DNA of 64,000 nucleotides from Buttiauxella agrestis. GTDB lineage: Bacteria; Pseudomonadota; Gammaproteobacteria; Enterobacterales; Enterobacteriaceae. Positions 38,058 to 48,396 of this stretch are shown here, in pieces. Numbering within the stretch: position 1 is the first letter of the stretch; the number at the start of each line of letters is the position of its first letter. A program made the translations under genes and the position numbers. The stretch is taken from positions 3,684,763 to 3,748,762 of the forward strand of contig NZ_UIGI01000001.1 in the NCBI RefSeq assembly GCF_900446255.1, in the 5' to 3' direction. The notes beneath the pieces are model-generated. The model searched no databases. It was not told where the DNA came from and was given only the letters and a program-made list of their open reading frames with translations.

Positions 38058-39317
38058 TTATTCCACACCCAAAGATTCAGCCAACGCCTCAAGCGCCTGC
38101 TCAAAACAGGCCAGCGGCGCACGCACTGTACCCGCGCCAATCTGCCCGACTCCCGCGTCTTTATGAGCGATACCGGTGTTGATTAGCGGCGTAATCCCCG
38201 TTTCGACGATGCGACGAATATCCAGCCCCAGACATGCGCCCTGGAAATCCCAACCTGGAATCGTGAGTTGCATATTGCGCTCGAGGAAAATCTCCGCCAT
38301 TTCTTCGGATACGGTCTGCGCCGCGTCCATACCGCCCGCGCCCACAAAGCGCGTCACGCCGGGTGCTGCAATCATTGCCGCGCCGCCGATACCGAAGGTT
38401 TCGGTAATGGCGCTATCGCCCATATCCGGGTTGGCCTGCTCCTGGGAATAACCGGTGAAGAACAACCCCTGCGGCGTATTGACGGGAGCGGTGAACCAAC
38501 GGTCACCCAGACCGCTGACGCGAATACCGAACTCATGCCCGTTGCGCGTCATCGCCGTCACGATGCTGCCCGCTTTAATTTCCGCTCCGGCGTCCATTGC
38601 CGCTTTGCAATATGCCATCGCCAGATTCAGGAAGAACTGATCGGTGACGCTCAGGAAATCCATCACTTGCGCAAGCTCGGCTTTATCGTGATTCAGGCGG
38701 ATAATGTGCGGTGCCAGCGTGCGCATCAGCAATGCGGAGGTCGCGATATTACGCTGGTGAAACTCATCGCCCATCGTGATGCCCTGCGCCATCATGGCGG
38801 TGAGGTCAACCCCACGTTCCATTTGCGAAAGTGCGGCGCTCAATACCGGAGCCAGCACATCACGCATCCAGCGATGACGCGCCTGCACATCTTCACCGTA
38901 GGCACCAAAGCGCATCACTTTGCCGATACCTTCGTTGAGATTGCAGTAGGCGCGGTTGCCGTCAGTGATATTTTCCACCACCAGCATCGGCATATGCGCC
39001 GAGGTGATCCCGCCCATCGGGCCAACGGCATTAACGTGGTGGCAAGGCACAAAAGTGACATCTCCGCCCTCCAGCAATTGCAGCGCCTGCGCTTCATCTT
39101 TCGTCCAGCCTTCGAACAGGCATGCGCCGATGCAGGCCCCTTTCATTGGCCCGGTCATGTTTTCCCATGCCATTGGTGGCCCGGCGTGTAACAGCGTCAT
39201 GCCACGGTTTAGCACACTAATCAGCGAGCCTGCGGGTTTAACATCCAGCCAGTGTGGACGGGCTTTGCGAATACGTTCAATCACTGCGGTGTTGGCTTGC
39301 GCCACAGATGTAGTCAT
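38058..39317 (-). CDS. allG: Oxamate carbamoyltransferase subunit AllG (YlbE)
   Basis: A 419-residue DUF1116 protein equivalent to E. coli YlbE. Conserved parts include GPPMAWENMTGPMKGACIGA, PCHHVNAVGPMGGITSAHMP and TSALLMRTLAPHIIRL. It is a subunit of oxamic transcarbamylase with AllF and AllH. It begins 9 bp after the allF stop and ends 2 bp before allH. Confidence 0.92.
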   Translation of the reverse strand: MTTSVAQANTAVIERIRKARPHWLDVKPAGSLISVLNRGMTLLHAGPPMAWENMTGPMKGACIGACLFEGWTKDEAQALQLLEGGDVTFVPCHHVNAVGPMGGITSAHMPMLVVENITDGNRAYCNLNEGIGKVMRFGAYGEDVQARHRWMRDVLAPVLSAALSQMERGVDLTAMMAQGITMGDEFHQRNIATSALLMRTLAPHIIRLNHDKAELAQVMDFLSVTDQFFLNLAMAYCKAAMDAGAEIKAGSIVTAMTRNGHEFGIRVSGLGDRWFTAPVNTPQGLFFTGYSQEQANPDMGDSAITETFGIGGAAMIAAPGVTRFVGAGGMDAAQTVSEEMAEIFLERNMQLTIPGWDFQGACLGLDIRRIVETGITPLINTGIAHKDAGVGQIGAGTVRAPLACFEQALEALAESLGVE

Positions 39318-39326
39318 AACAACCTC

Positions 39327-40988
39327 TTACTGTAAACGAGCTAATAAACGGGCCAGATGAGGATTGCCACCGGCAATCGGCGCCCACTGGAAATGCACCA
39401 CGGCGGTAGATGTCGCCTGTAAATCCTGAGCAAAGCTGCGCAGCCCGGCGTTAATGACCGCCACGCCATCGAGCAATGAAGGTGCGGATTGCGTGACTTG
39501 CGTCAGCGCTGAAGAAATAAGTGAGCTGGCAAGCTGCGTGGCCTGCGGCAAGGTGTCCATCACCATCACGCCCGCTTCACGCAAAATTGCGCGTTGCCCG
39601 GAGCGGCACTGCGGGTCTTGTTCGGTTCCGGTGACGGTAGCGATAATCGCCAGCGGCGTAGCGCGTTTGGCTTTGAGCGCACAAATCGCTTCTGCAAGCG
39701 TAGCGGCGGGGTTTTCCTGAGCGCCGTAACCGATCACCACATCGAGCAATAACACACCGACTTCCGGCTGGTTCGCCAGATCTTTGATCATTTGATTACG
39801 CGTGGAGGGGTCAATCATCGGATGCGGTTTGCCGACGGTGTAGAAATCATCCCCCAGATCGATGACCCGGTGGCCGCCGGCATCCAGCATGGTGCCATAA
39901 TGGTGCGTGTCGTCGGCCTCCACACCCAGCTGTTCGGCCAGCAACATCGCGGTTTCCGCCGCCAGCGTGCCGCCAGTAAACAGGCCACTGATTTTGCCGC
40001 CTACCACATTGGGTGAAAGCGCCCGCGCACGTTCAACGCTGCCGAGCAAGCATGCAATACGCGCCGCTTCGTCAATGGTGTCGGCAAACCAGATATTGCC
40101 ATCGCGTTTTGTGGCAGATTTATGGCCAAGAAACAGCGCCACCACGGGTTTGCTTTGCGTCTGCATTGCCGCGATGACTTTCTTACGCACCGCTTCAGCA
40201 GGCGGTTTCGAAACAAACGCCAACACCTGGCTTTGCGCGTCGGCGCTCAGCATTTCCAGAGCGCTTAACGCGCTAATGCCGCCAACCTGCGCCGATAAAT
40301 CACGCCCGCCTAATCCCAGGGCATGAGTAATCCCTTCCCCGCCGAGTGCGATTTGTGAAATCAGCTCCTGAATACCGGTGCCGGATGCGCCAATCACGCC
40401 GATGTTGCCCTGTGGCATCACGTTGGCGAACGCCAACGGCGTACCCGCGACAATGGTGGAGCCACAGTCCGGCCCCATCACAATCAAACCTTTCTCGCGG
40501 GCTTTGGTTTTCAGCGCGATTTCATCTTCAAGCGACACATTGTCCGAGAAGATCATCACGTTTTTATCGCTATCCAGCGCCTGATTTGCGAGTTGCGCCG
40601 CATATTCCCCGGCGATGGAAATCAGTGCCAGATTAGCTTTTGGGAGCTTCTGGCAGGCACTTTCCCAACGCCTTGCCTGCACCAGTTTTTGCCCGTTGCC
40701 GCCAGCCTGCCCGGCGCTTTCAAGCGCTGCATCAAGTTGCTGGCAAATGAGTTGCACAATCGCGGCATCTTCGTTCTCACTGCGAATGGCCACACAAATA
40801 TCGTTAGGCGTTGCCCCAGCAAAATCTTTATGCCAGAAGCCCGTGTTTTCGAGCAGCGTCTTATTAGCAGGCGTGCCCATCATTACCGAAACATCATCGA
40901 CACCTTCGGTTTCACTCAGCTTGCGGGAAATAAGCATTAAGCTGACCGAATCCTGAAAACATCCTTTCTTAATAAAGGCGTGAATCAT
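39327..40988 (-). CDS. allF: Oxamate carbamoyltransferase subunit AllF (FdrA)
   Basis: A 553-residue FdrA-family protein (E. coli 555) related to succinyl-CoA synthetase alpha/beta folds. A CoA-binding-like Rossmann loop (IGVIGASGTGIQELISQIALGG region, about 196-217) is followed by a ligase-like C-terminal half. In E. coli allFGH encodes oxamic transcarbamylase. It heads allF-allG-allH-allK and is divergent from allD. FdrA was once linked to protein secretion suppression; the enzymatic role is the one supported by context. Confidence 0.93.
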   Translation of the reverse strand: MIHAFIKKGCFQDSVSLMLISRKLSETEGVDDVSVMMGTPANKTLLENTGFWHKDFAGATPNDICVAIRSENEDAAIVQLICQQLDAALESAGQAGGNGQKLVQARRWESACQKLPKANLALISIAGEYAAQLANQALDSDKNVMIFSDNVSLEDEIALKTKAREKGLIVMGPDCGSTIVAGTPLAFANVMPQGNIGVIGASGTGIQELISQIALGGEGITHALGLGGRDLSAQVGGISALSALEMLSADAQSQVLAFVSKPPAEAVRKKVIAAMQTQSKPVVALFLGHKSATKRDGNIWFADTIDEAARIACLLGSVERARALSPNVVGGKISGLFTGGTLAAETAMLLAEQLGVEADDTHHYGTMLDAGGHRVIDLGDDFYTVGKPHPMIDPSTRNQMIKDLANQPEVGVLLLDVVIGYGAQENPAATLAEAICALKAKRATPLAIIATVTGTEQDPQCRSGQRAILREAGVMVMDTLPQATQLASSLISSALTQVTQSAPSLLDGVAVINAGLRSFAQDLQATSTAVVHFQWAPIAGGNPHLARLLARLQ

Positions 40989-41283
40989 TGATAATTCCTC
41001 ATCACCGAAAAGCCTGTTGAATGGCTTGCAGATTATTTCCTCAATGAATTAATTAAGGTGACAAATATCACAACAAATTTATTAGCAAAGTTATTCAAAT
41101 AGTCACGCGGGAATTATTTAATATTATCTGCATATCTATTAATTAAAATTAATTACAGAAAACACAGCCATCTTCAAATTAATTCTAACAATAAAAATAA
41201 CCCTATTGAGATCACAATTTTTATCATCCCAGCGGGTATGTTATGGCGGAATTAAGCTCTATGGGTAACAGAAAGGAAGACAG
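40989..41283. promoter_or_regulatory. AT-rich divergent promoter region allF / allD
   Basis: This 295-bp intergenic region is much richer in A and T than its neighbours (runs of attaat and aataaaa near 41050-41215). It should hold the promoters for allFGHK (minus) and allDCE (plus). In E. coli AllS activates in this region. I find no copy of the TTGGAA-N5-TTCCAA AllR-type palindrome here and no other clear operator. Confidence 0.6.
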
Positions 41284-42333
41284 ATGAAAATCAGTCGGGA
41301 AACACTCCAGCAGCTCATCATAAATAAATTATCCGCGGCCGGACTCAAGATAGACCATGCGGCTACCGTGGCAGAAGTGCTGGTCTATGCCGATGCTCGT
41401 GGGATTCATTCTCACGGGGCGGTACGTGTTGAATACTACGCACAGCGCATCTCGCAGGGTGGAACAAACTGTAATCCGCAGATCCGCTTTGAACAGACTG
41501 GCCCATGCTCCGCCATTTTGCATGGTGACAACGGTGCCGGCCAGGTGATGGCAAAACTGGGTATGGAACACGCCATCAGCATGGCGAAAGAGAACGGCGT
41601 GGCGGTGGTCGGTATTCGTAGTATGGGCCACAGCGGGGCGCTTTCGTACTTTGTGCAACAGGCTGCGAAAGCCGGTTTGGTAGGGGTTTCAGTTTGTCAG
41701 TCCGACCCGATGGTGGTGCCGTTTGGCGGCGCAGAAATCTATTACGGGACGAATCCTCTGGCGTTTGCGGCCCCTGGTGAAAACGATGATGTTGTCACGT
41801 TTGATATGGCAACGACCGTGCAGGCGTGGGGCAAAATTCTGGACTCGCGGGCGCGCAACACGCCAATTCCGGACAGCTGGGCGGTAGATAAAAATGGCCA
41901 GCCGACCACAGATCCGTTTGCCGTTCATGCTTTACTGCCAGCCGCCGGGCCGAAGGGCTACGGGCTGATGATGATGATTGATGTGCTTTCCGGCATTTTG
42001 CTTGGCCTGCCGTTTGGCAAACAGGTCAGCTCAATGTATGACGATTTAAGTGCCGGTCGTAATCTTGGCCAATTGCATATCGTAATTAATCCCGACTATT
42101 TTGGTGGCAGTGATTATTTCCGCAGAGCAATAACGCAAACCATGCAGCAATTAAATGCGGTTAAACCCGCTCCGGGATTCTCACAAGTTTATTATCCTGG
42201 TCAAAATCTGGATATTTACGAGAAAACGACTGCGCGTGAAGGCATCGAGATCGTTGAAGAAATTTACGAGTATTTAATTTCCGATGCGTTATATACCCGT
42301 TCTTATGAAACCAAAAATCCTTTCGCGCAATAA
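41284..42333 (+). CDS. allD: Ureidoglycolate dehydrogenase (NAD+) AllD
   Basis: A 349-residue member of the malate/L-lactate dehydrogenase (LDH2) family, the same length as E. coli AllD. It oxidises (S)-ureidoglycolate to oxalurate. Family hallmarks are the GIHSHGAVRVEYY region (about 39-51, with the catalytic His), SMGHSGALSYFVQQAA, and the NADH-binding AAGPKGYGLMMMID. It has a strong aaggaagacag ribosome-binding site. It is the first gene of allDCE, 15 bp before allC. Confidence 0.96.
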   Translation: MKISRETLQQLIINKLSAAGLKIDHAATVAEVLVYADARGIHSHGAVRVEYYAQRISQGGTNCNPQIRFEQTGPCSAILHGDNGAGQVMAKLGMEHAISMAKENGVAVVGIRSMGHSGALSYFVQQAAKAGLVGVSVCQSDPMVVPFGGAEIYYGTNPLAFAAPGENDDVVTFDMATTVQAWGKILDSRARNTPIPDSWAVDKNGQPTTDPFAVHALLPAAGPKGYGLMMMIDVLSGILLGLPFGKQVSSMYDDLSAGRNLGQLHIVINPDYFGGSDYFRRAITQTMQQLNAVKPAPGFSQVYYPGQNLDIYEKTTAREGIEIVEEIYEYLISDALYTRSYETKNPFAQ

Positions 42334-42348
42334 TTAAGGATAATCATC

Positions 42349-43581
42349 ATGACTTCGTTTCAGTCTGACATAGAAGAAACTTTGCCCTGGCTTTCGTCTT
42401 TTGGTGCCGCACCTGACGGCGGAATAACACGTTTGCTTTATTCCCCGCAGTGGCTTGAAGCGCAACAGCAGTTTAAATCGCGCATGCAGCAAGATGGTCT
42501 GCAAACTCGCTTTGATGAAGTGGGCAATTTATATGGCCGCATCAATGGAACGCGCTATCCCGGCGAGGTGATTCTGACCGGTTCGCATATCGATTCTGTG
42601 GTTAACGGTGGCAATCTAGATGGGCAGTTTGGTGCTTTAGCCGCCTGGCTTGCGATTCGCAGGCTTTATAAAACTTACGGCGCACCGCTACGCACCTTAG
42701 AAATGGTGGCGCTGGCAGAAGAAGAAGGAAGCCGTTTTCCCTATGTTTTCTGGGGCAGTAAAAATATCTTCGGCCTGGCCGATCCTGAAGATGTGCGCCA
42801 TATTTCAGACGCCAAAGGTATTCCTTTCACTCAGGCGATGAGCGAATGCGGCTTCACCCTTGCCGCCGCCCCACTAAAACCACGGGCTGATATCAAAACC
42901 TTTGTGGAATTGCATATTGAACAAGGGCGTATTCTGGAAACCCATCAGCAAGAGATTGGTGTAGTTACCGCGATTGTCGGCCAACGTCGCTACACCGTGA
43001 TGTTGAGCGGCGAGTCAAACCACGCGGGCAGCACGCCGATGAGTTATCGCCGCGACACGGTTCATGCCTTTAGCCGCATCTGCTGCGAAAGCATTGCAAA
43101 AGCACAAGCGATGGGCGACCCGCTGGTGCTGACCTTCGGCAAAGTGGAACCGCAGCCCAATACCGTGAACGTGGTGCCGGGAAAAACCTGTTTCACCATT
43201 GATTGCCGCCATACCGATGCCGCCCTGCTCAAAGCCTTTACCGGGGAAATTGAGGCCGATATGCGCCGTATTTGTGATGAGATGAATATCGGTATTGATA
43301 TTGATTTGTGGATGGACGAAGCCCCGGTGCCAATGGATACGCATTTGGTGGATAAACTTGAAACCATTTGCCAGTCCGAGAAGCTGAATTATCGCCTGAT
43401 GCACAGCGGAGCCGGGCACGATTCACAAATTTTCGCCCCGCAGGTACCGACCTGTTTAATTTTCATGCCGAGCATTGGCGGTATTAGCCATAACCCCGCA
43501 GAAGCAACACATATAAAAGATTTGGCCGCAGGGGTGAAAACCCTGGCGTTAATGCTTTACGAACTGGCTTATAAAGAATAA
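42349..43581 (+). CDS. allC: Allantoate amidohydrolase AllC
   Basis: A 410-residue M20-family amidohydrolase (E. coli 411) that hydrolyses allantoate to ureidoglycine, CO2 and ammonia. Metal-binding motifs are TGSHIDSVVNGGNLDGQFG (His and Asp ligands), EEEGSRFPYVFWGS, and LHIEQG. The C-terminal GAGHDSQIFA and GGISHNPAEAT carry the last His ligand. Requires Mn2+ in the family. It lies between allD and allE. Confidence 0.96.
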   Translation: MTSFQSDIEETLPWLSSFGAAPDGGITRLLYSPQWLEAQQQFKSRMQQDGLQTRFDEVGNLYGRINGTRYPGEVILTGSHIDSVVNGGNLDGQFGALAAWLAIRRLYKTYGAPLRTLEMVALAEEEGSRFPYVFWGSKNIFGLADPEDVRHISDAKGIPFTQAMSECGFTLAAAPLKPRADIKTFVELHIEQGRILETHQQEIGVVTAIVGQRRYTVMLSGESNHAGSTPMSYRRDTVHAFSRICCESIAKAQAMGDPLVLTFGKVEPQPNTVNVVPGKTCFTIDCRHTDAALLKAFTGEIEADMRRICDEMNIGIDIDLWMDEAPVPMDTHLVDKLETICQSEKLNYRLMHSGAGHDSQIFAPQVPTCLIFMPSIGGISHNPAEATHIKDLAAGVKTLALMLYELAYKE

Positions 43582-43594
43582 GGAAGAAAAAGAA

Positions 43595-44380
43595 ATGGGT
43601 TATCTTAATAACAACACGGGTTACATCAGCGATTTACTGGCTTCGCGCTCCATTATTAAACGTGGCAACTATGCGTTAATTACGCCCGACGGTTTGGTGA
43701 AAAATATTATCCCCGGTTTTGATAATTGCGATGTGACAATTTTATCGACCCCTAAACTGGGCGCCACGTTCGTCGATTACCTGGTCACTCTGCATCAGGA
43801 TGGCGGGAACAATATCGGCTTTGGCGGCGACGGCATTGAAACCTTTGTTTATGTTATCGACGGTGCTATCAAAGCCCGCGCTGGCGAACAGAGTTTCACA
43901 CTCACACAAGGGGGGTATTTATATTGCCCACCAGATACCGCAATGACTTTTATTAACAATCACTCGCAAGACAGTCGCCTGTTTTTATATAAACGCCGCT
44001 ATATTCCAGCTAACGGGCACAAGGCTCATATCGTCAGCGGGAATGTGAATCAGCTTGAGCGTATTGAATATGAAGGTATGAGCGACGTGATTTTGCAGGA
44101 TCTGCTGCCGAAAGATCTCGGCTTCGATATGAACATGCACATTCTGTCATTTGCTCCGGGTGCATCCCACGGCTATATCGAAACCCATGTTCAGGAGCAC
44201 GGTGCCTATATCCTCAGCGGTCAGGGCGTTTACAACCTCGATAACGAATGGATACCGGTAAAACAGGGCGATTACATCTTTATGGGCGCTTATTCATTGC
44301 AGGCGGGTTATGGCGTCGGACGCGGTGAGGCATTTAGCTATATCTATTCAAAAGATTGCAATCGCGATGTAGAAATTTAA
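43595..44380 (+). CDS. allE: (S)-ureidoglycine aminohydrolase AllE (YlbA)
   Basis: A 261-residue bicupin protein, the same length as E. coli YlbA. It deaminates (S)-ureidoglycine to (S)-ureidoglycolate stereospecifically. The second cupin holds the metal-site motif HGYIETHVQEHGAYILSGQG (about 188-207). It is the last gene of allDCE and is followed 26 bp later by a strong + strand terminator. Confidence 0.95.
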   Translation: MGYLNNNTGYISDLLASRSIIKRGNYALITPDGLVKNIIPGFDNCDVTILSTPKLGATFVDYLVTLHQDGGNNIGFGGDGIETFVYVIDGAIKARAGEQSFTLTQGGYLYCPPDTAMTFINNHSQDSRLFLYKRRYIPANGHKAHIVSGNVNQLERIEYEGMSDVILQDLLPKDLGFDMNMHILSFAPGASHGYIETHVQEHGAYILSGQGVYNLDNEWIPVKQGDYIFMGAYSLQAGYGVGRGEAFSYIYSKDCNRDVEI

Positions 44381-44405
44381 AAAGGTTTTCTTAGCTTGTC
44401 GGTTT

Positions 44406-44434
44406 GGCCACGGATAATACCGTGGCCTTTTTTT
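44406..44434 (+). terminator. Rho-independent terminator of allDCE
   Basis: The stem ggccacgg/ccgtggcc with loop ataata is followed by eight T residues on the + strand. The T-run overlaps the end of the convergent glxK (stop 44433-44435). No U-run exists on the minus side. Confidence 0.92.
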
Positions 44435-45578
44435 ACGCCGGAATCGCCTGCCCCAACTTCATCGCCTGAGCGATATTCCGTGCACAATGTTGCAGGTTAA
44501 TTTCCCCCTGCAATAACACGGTGGCAAGCGGAGCAAGGCGCGGGAGGATGCTGAATACGGCGTCGATACCATGTTGATGCACCACTTCCACTCCTTCCCC
44601 GAGCACACCGGCCATGCCGATAACGGGTACACCGAGGCGGTGAGCCACTCGTGCAACACCGATTGGCGCTTTGCCGCCGACGGTCTGGCTGTCGATGCGC
44701 CCTTCGCCGGTGATCACTAAATCAGCGCCTTCGAGTACCTGTTCAAGGTTGACCGCATTCATGATGATGTCGATGCCCAGTTTCAATTTGCCGCCGAGGA
44801 AAACCTCTGCTGCAATGCCCATACCCCCAGCCGCTCCGCCGCCAACAATCGCGTTAATATCACGCCCCGTCTGCGCTCCCAGAATTTCAGCCAGATTTGC
44901 CAGACCATTATCAAGCTGGATGACCATTTCCGGCGTCGCCCCTTTTTGTGGGCCAAACACCGCAGCCGCCCCTCGCGGCCCGGTGAGTGGGTTATCCACA
45001 TCGCAGGCAATTTCGAAATGACACTCTTTGACTCGCGGGTCGATTTGCTGCTGGTCGATATGGGAAAGAGAACTCAATGCACCGCCGCCCTCGGCCAGTT
45101 CGTTGCCATCAGCATCGTAAAAATGCACGCCCAACGCCTACGCCATGCCGATACCTCCGTCAACGGTCGCGCTGCCGCCGATGCCGAGAATAATGTGGCG
45201 GATACCCGCATTAAGCGCGTGTTTGATAAGCTCCCCGGTGCCAAAACTGGTGGCAGACATCGGGTTACGTAATTCGGGTTCCACCAGCATTAAACCACTG
45301 GCCGCAGCCATTTCAATCACCGCCGTGCGCCCGTCCCCGGTGACGCCATAGAATGCCTCTACCGGCTGGTTCATTGGCCCGCTCACGGTCAGCGTCACAA
45401 GCTTCCCGCGAGTGGCCGCAATCATCGCTTCTACCGTCCCCTCCCCACCGTCGGCAATAGGCAGGCAGACGTATTGGGCCTCTGGGAAAATTTCCTCAAA
45501 CCCTTTTTTAATGGCCTGCGCCGTGCGTTCCGCGCTCAGGCTTTCTTTAAATGAATCCGGTGCAATCACAATTTTCAT
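44433..45578 (-). pseudogene. glxK: Glycerate 2-kinase GlxK, interrupted by an in-frame amber codon
   Basis: The whole frame spans 382 codons including the natural stop, the same as E. coli GlxK (381 residues), and is read without any shift. Codon 147 is TAG (45140-45138). The flanking residues GGIGMA and [11 protein letters not shown] align with the family stretch in which Gln stands at this position (CAG), so one C-to-T change explains it. The N-terminal part keeps [12 protein letters not shown], and the C-terminal part keeps [11 protein letters not shown]. The enzyme would phosphorylate D-glycerate made by GlxR. Unless suppressed, only 146 residues are made; a TTG two codons past the stop could restart the C-terminal 233. 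A sequencing error cannot be excluded. Confidence 0.9.
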
Positions 45579-45604
45579 TATTTATTCCTTAACAATGTGG
45601 GGCG

Positions 45605-46906
45605 TTATTTCACGCGATCCCAGGGAAAGAGATTTTCCAGCACCACAGCAAGCAGCACGCCCATCAACAGGCCGTTGCTGAGTAACGGACGCACCAATAA
45701 CGGAAGCTGCTGCAAATACGCCCCCGGGACGCCCATCAAAAACACGCCGCAGAACAGCGGAATAGCGATGCGATAAATGTTGCGTGAGTTCAGTGTGGTG
45801 AGATTTACAAACAGCAACGACGACCACAGCAACGGCAGGTACGCCACCAGCATCACGGCACTGCTAATTGTGAGCGGAATAGCGCAGAAAAAACGCGTCA
45901 GCGGTGGAAAGAGACCAATCAACAAAAACAGCAGGCTGCCGACGACAAATGCGCGGCGCGTCGCATCCTGGGTTTGAGTAATCAGGCCAATTGAGGAGAC
46001 GAAGGGCGAGAAAGGGATCACACCCAGCGGTGCACCAATTAATGTCATCGCGCCGGAAACAACAAAACTGCGCCGGTATAGCGCAGGCATAGCTGGCGAG
46101 TTGCCATAAAAAGTGTCGCTGCCACGGATCGCGCCAAACGTGTTGGAGATATTCACCAGCCCCGTCAGCACAGCGGTAATCACAATGCCGGGTTTAATAT
46201 CCAGAGAATGCCCAAGCGGGAACCATTGCCAGCTCTGGGTTTGCGTTGCGACGTGAGTATTCCCAAACCAGCAAACGTAAATGCCCCAGCCCAGAATGGT
46301 GCCGAGCAAAACGGCAAATTTCCCGATGCGCTGCGGGAGAATCACAATAAAGGCGACGATAAAAATCACCACCGCAACGGCGAGGGAAAATGCCGCTCCG
46401 TTGAGATCAACCGGCCCGTTCACCGCACCAAACGGCATCCCAAGCATGCCTTTAAAAAAGATGGTGGTAAGCTGCGCGCCGAGTAAGAACATAAACACAA
46501 TCATTACGGCCGGGCAAAACAGCCTGGCAAGCCACGGCCCTAATCCGCTAAACCCAATCACCATTGTCAGAACCCCCGCCAGCGCAATGCCCAATGCGAG
46601 GCTGCCGCCAATCGAGGCAAGGGACGTTCCTTGCGCGGACTCAGCCAGCGTGAGAGTTAAAATCGTGCCCCACCACAGTCCGCCCGGCCCTTCCATCAAT
46701 GCACGACGATGGCCAAAAAAAGCCTGAAGCAGACAAGCCAGCGCGGTCGTCAAAAAAGAATATTGCGTCAGCACAAATGTCGTGGCGGAAGCGAGATGAA
46801 ATGCGGATTGCAACGTCGGCGGGATAACCACCGTATTGCAGAAAATAAAGAAGAACCACTGAAAACCAGACAGCCAGGTATCCCGACTAAGACGCGCAGC
46901 TTCCAT
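45605..46906 (-). CDS. ybbY: Putative purine permease YbbY (NCS2 family)
   Basis: A 433-residue nucleobase-ascorbate transporter (E. coli YbbY 433) with about 12-14 hydrophobic segments, inner membrane. Conserved stretches are SGFQWFFFIFCNTVV, MEGPGGLWWGTILT, GLVNISNTFGAIRGSD and VIPFSPFVSSIGL. The substrate is not proven; its place between allB and glxK suggests a purine or ureide. It ends 26 bp before glxK. Confidence 0.92.
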   Translation of the reverse strand: MEAARLSRDTWLSGFQWFFFIFCNTVVIPPTLQSAFHLASATTFVLTQYSFLTTALACLLQAFFGHRRALMEGPGGLWWGTILTLTLAESAQGTSLASIGGSLALGIALAGVLTMVIGFSGLGPWLARLFCPAVMIVFMFLLGAQLTTIFFKGMLGMPFGAVNGPVDLNGAAFSLAVAVVIFIVAFIVILPQRIGKFAVLLGTILGWGIYVCWFGNTHVATQTQSWQWFPLGHSLDIKPGIVITAVLTGLVNISNTFGAIRGSDTFYGNSPAMPALYRRSFVVSGAMTLIGAPLGVIPFSPFVSSIGLITQTQDATRRAFVVGSLLFLLIGLFPPLTRFFCAIPLTISSAVMLVAYLPLLWSSLLFVNLTTLNSRNIYRIAIPLFCGVFLMGVPGAYLQQLPLLVRPLLSNGLLMGVLLAVVLENLFPWDRVK

Positions 46907-46972
46907 AATCCCACCCTGTAAAATGACAAAAAGCCGCGCCCGGGATCAACGAGCGCAGCTGCAAGTAAACGA

Positions 46973-48334
46973 CTACTGCTGGTGTTTCAGAATGAATTTA
47001 CCGATTGGTTTCGCGCCAAATCCGCTTTCAATGTCGTAAATCACCTCTCCACGCAGAATAGTTTTCAGGATGCGTGCACCGATGGTGCGACCGACGTAAG
47101 GGCTGACTTTGTGGCGATATTCCAGATCTTCGTTTTTCAGCACGTAAGACGAGTTTGGCTGGATGAACACCAGATCCGCATCTTTGCCCGGCGCGATATG
47201 GCCTTTATGTTGCAAACCAAAGATATCTGCCGCATTGCCCGACATCAGTTTGGCGAAGGTCGGCAGCGACATTCCACGCTTTTGCACCGCTTCATCAAAC
47301 ATCACATCCATACAGCTTTGCAGGCCAGCAATGCCGCCCCAGGCCTGCATGATGTTGCCTGCTTTCATATCTGGCGGGCATGGTGAGTGGTCAGAAACCA
47401 GGCAGTCGATTTCACCGTTGAACAGTTTTTCCCACATACCTTTCTGGTTTTGCGCATCGCGAATCGGCGGCGAGCATTTTGCCAGGGTGCCGATTTCTTC
47501 AAACTGATCGGTATCGAGCACAAAGTAATGTGGGCAGGATTCGCAAGTAACATCCTGGCCTTCCTGGCGTGCACGAGTGACTTCAGCCACACCTTCCGGG
47601 CTGCTGATGTGACAAACGTGCAGGCGGCAACCGGCAACTTTTGCGAGGTACAAAATACGGCGAATCGCTTCGACTTCGGTGAAGACCGGGCGTGAGGCCA
47701 CGTAGTCGTGTGCCGTCACACGGCCTTCGCGTTTCGCTTCGTCACCCAATTCGTCACAAATCAGCGCATTTTCGCAGTGCACTAATACTGGCTGGCCCAA
47801 TTTTCCGAGCTTCTGAGCGCCTTTGAAGAACTGGAAGTCGTTCACGTCGCGGAAGTCGTTGTCGATACCGCGATCGCCACAAGTGGCGACGAAGCATTTG
47901 AAGCCAACCACGCCGACTTCGTCCAGTTCATGCAGACGGTCGATGTTGTAAGAAACCAGGCCACCGAGCTGCGCAGCATCAATGGTCAATTTGCCTGCGG
48001 CGGCATCGAATTTCATTTCAATGCTGGCGCGGTCAACCGTAGCAGGGAGCTGGTTGAGCGGCATTTCGATCATCGTGGTGATGCCGCCTTTAGCCGCAGC
48101 ACGTGTGCCAGTGGCGTAGCCTTCCCAATGGCTGCGGCCTGGTTCAGAAATATGGGTGTGAGCATCGACCATGCCAGGCGCAACTATCAGACCGGTAGCA
48201 TCCATCACCTTCGCTGCGCCGTTCAGACCATTGCCGATGGCGGCTATTTTGCCGTCTTTAACTGCAATATCGGTAACTAATGCTTCGTTGTCTAAAATGA
48301 CGGTGCCGTTTTTAATAATCAGATCGTAAGACAT
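46973..48334 (-). CDS. allB: Allantoinase AllB
   Basis: A 453-residue cyclic amidohydrolase, the same length as E. coli AllB. It hydrolyses allantoin to allantoate, the first step of the pathway. The binuclear metal site shows [17 protein letters not shown] (about 58-74), the carboxylated Lys in [12 protein letters not shown] (near 146), HVCHISS, and the Asp in [11 protein letters not shown]. It lies between allP and ybbY on the minus strand. Confidence 0.96.
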   Translation of the reverse strand: MSYDLIIKNGTVILDNEALVTDIAVKDGKIAAIGNGLNGAAKVMDATGLIVAPGMVDAHTHISEPGRSHWEGYATGTRAAAKGGITTMIEMPLNQLPATVDRASIEMKFDAAAGKLTIDAAQLGGLVSYNIDRLHELDEVGVVGFKCFVATCGDRGIDNDFRDVNDFQFFKGAQKLGKLGQPVLVHCENALICDELGDEAKREGRVTAHDYVASRPVFTEVEAIRRILYLAKVAGCRLHVCHISSPEGVAEVTRARQEGQDVTCESCPHYFVLDTDQFEEIGTLAKCSPPIRDAQNQKGMWEKLFNGEIDCLVSDHSPCPPDMKAGNIMQAWGGIAGLQSCMDVMFDEAVQKRGMSLPTFAKLMSGNAADIFGLQHKGHIAPGKDADLVFIQPNSSYVLKNEDLEYRHKVSPYVGRTIGARILKTILRGEVIYDIESGFGAKPIGKFILKHQQ

Positions 48335-48396
48335 AAACTTCTCCTTGTAAGGGTACAGAGTTTTATTAAGTACAGGGGTAAGACGTTATTTTTATA

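Noticed and set aside
44433-45134. Separate 233-codon gene starting at TTG after the glxK amber codon
   Set aside because: It is in the same frame as the upstream part and aligns with the C-terminal GlxK residues, so it is one broken gene and not two.
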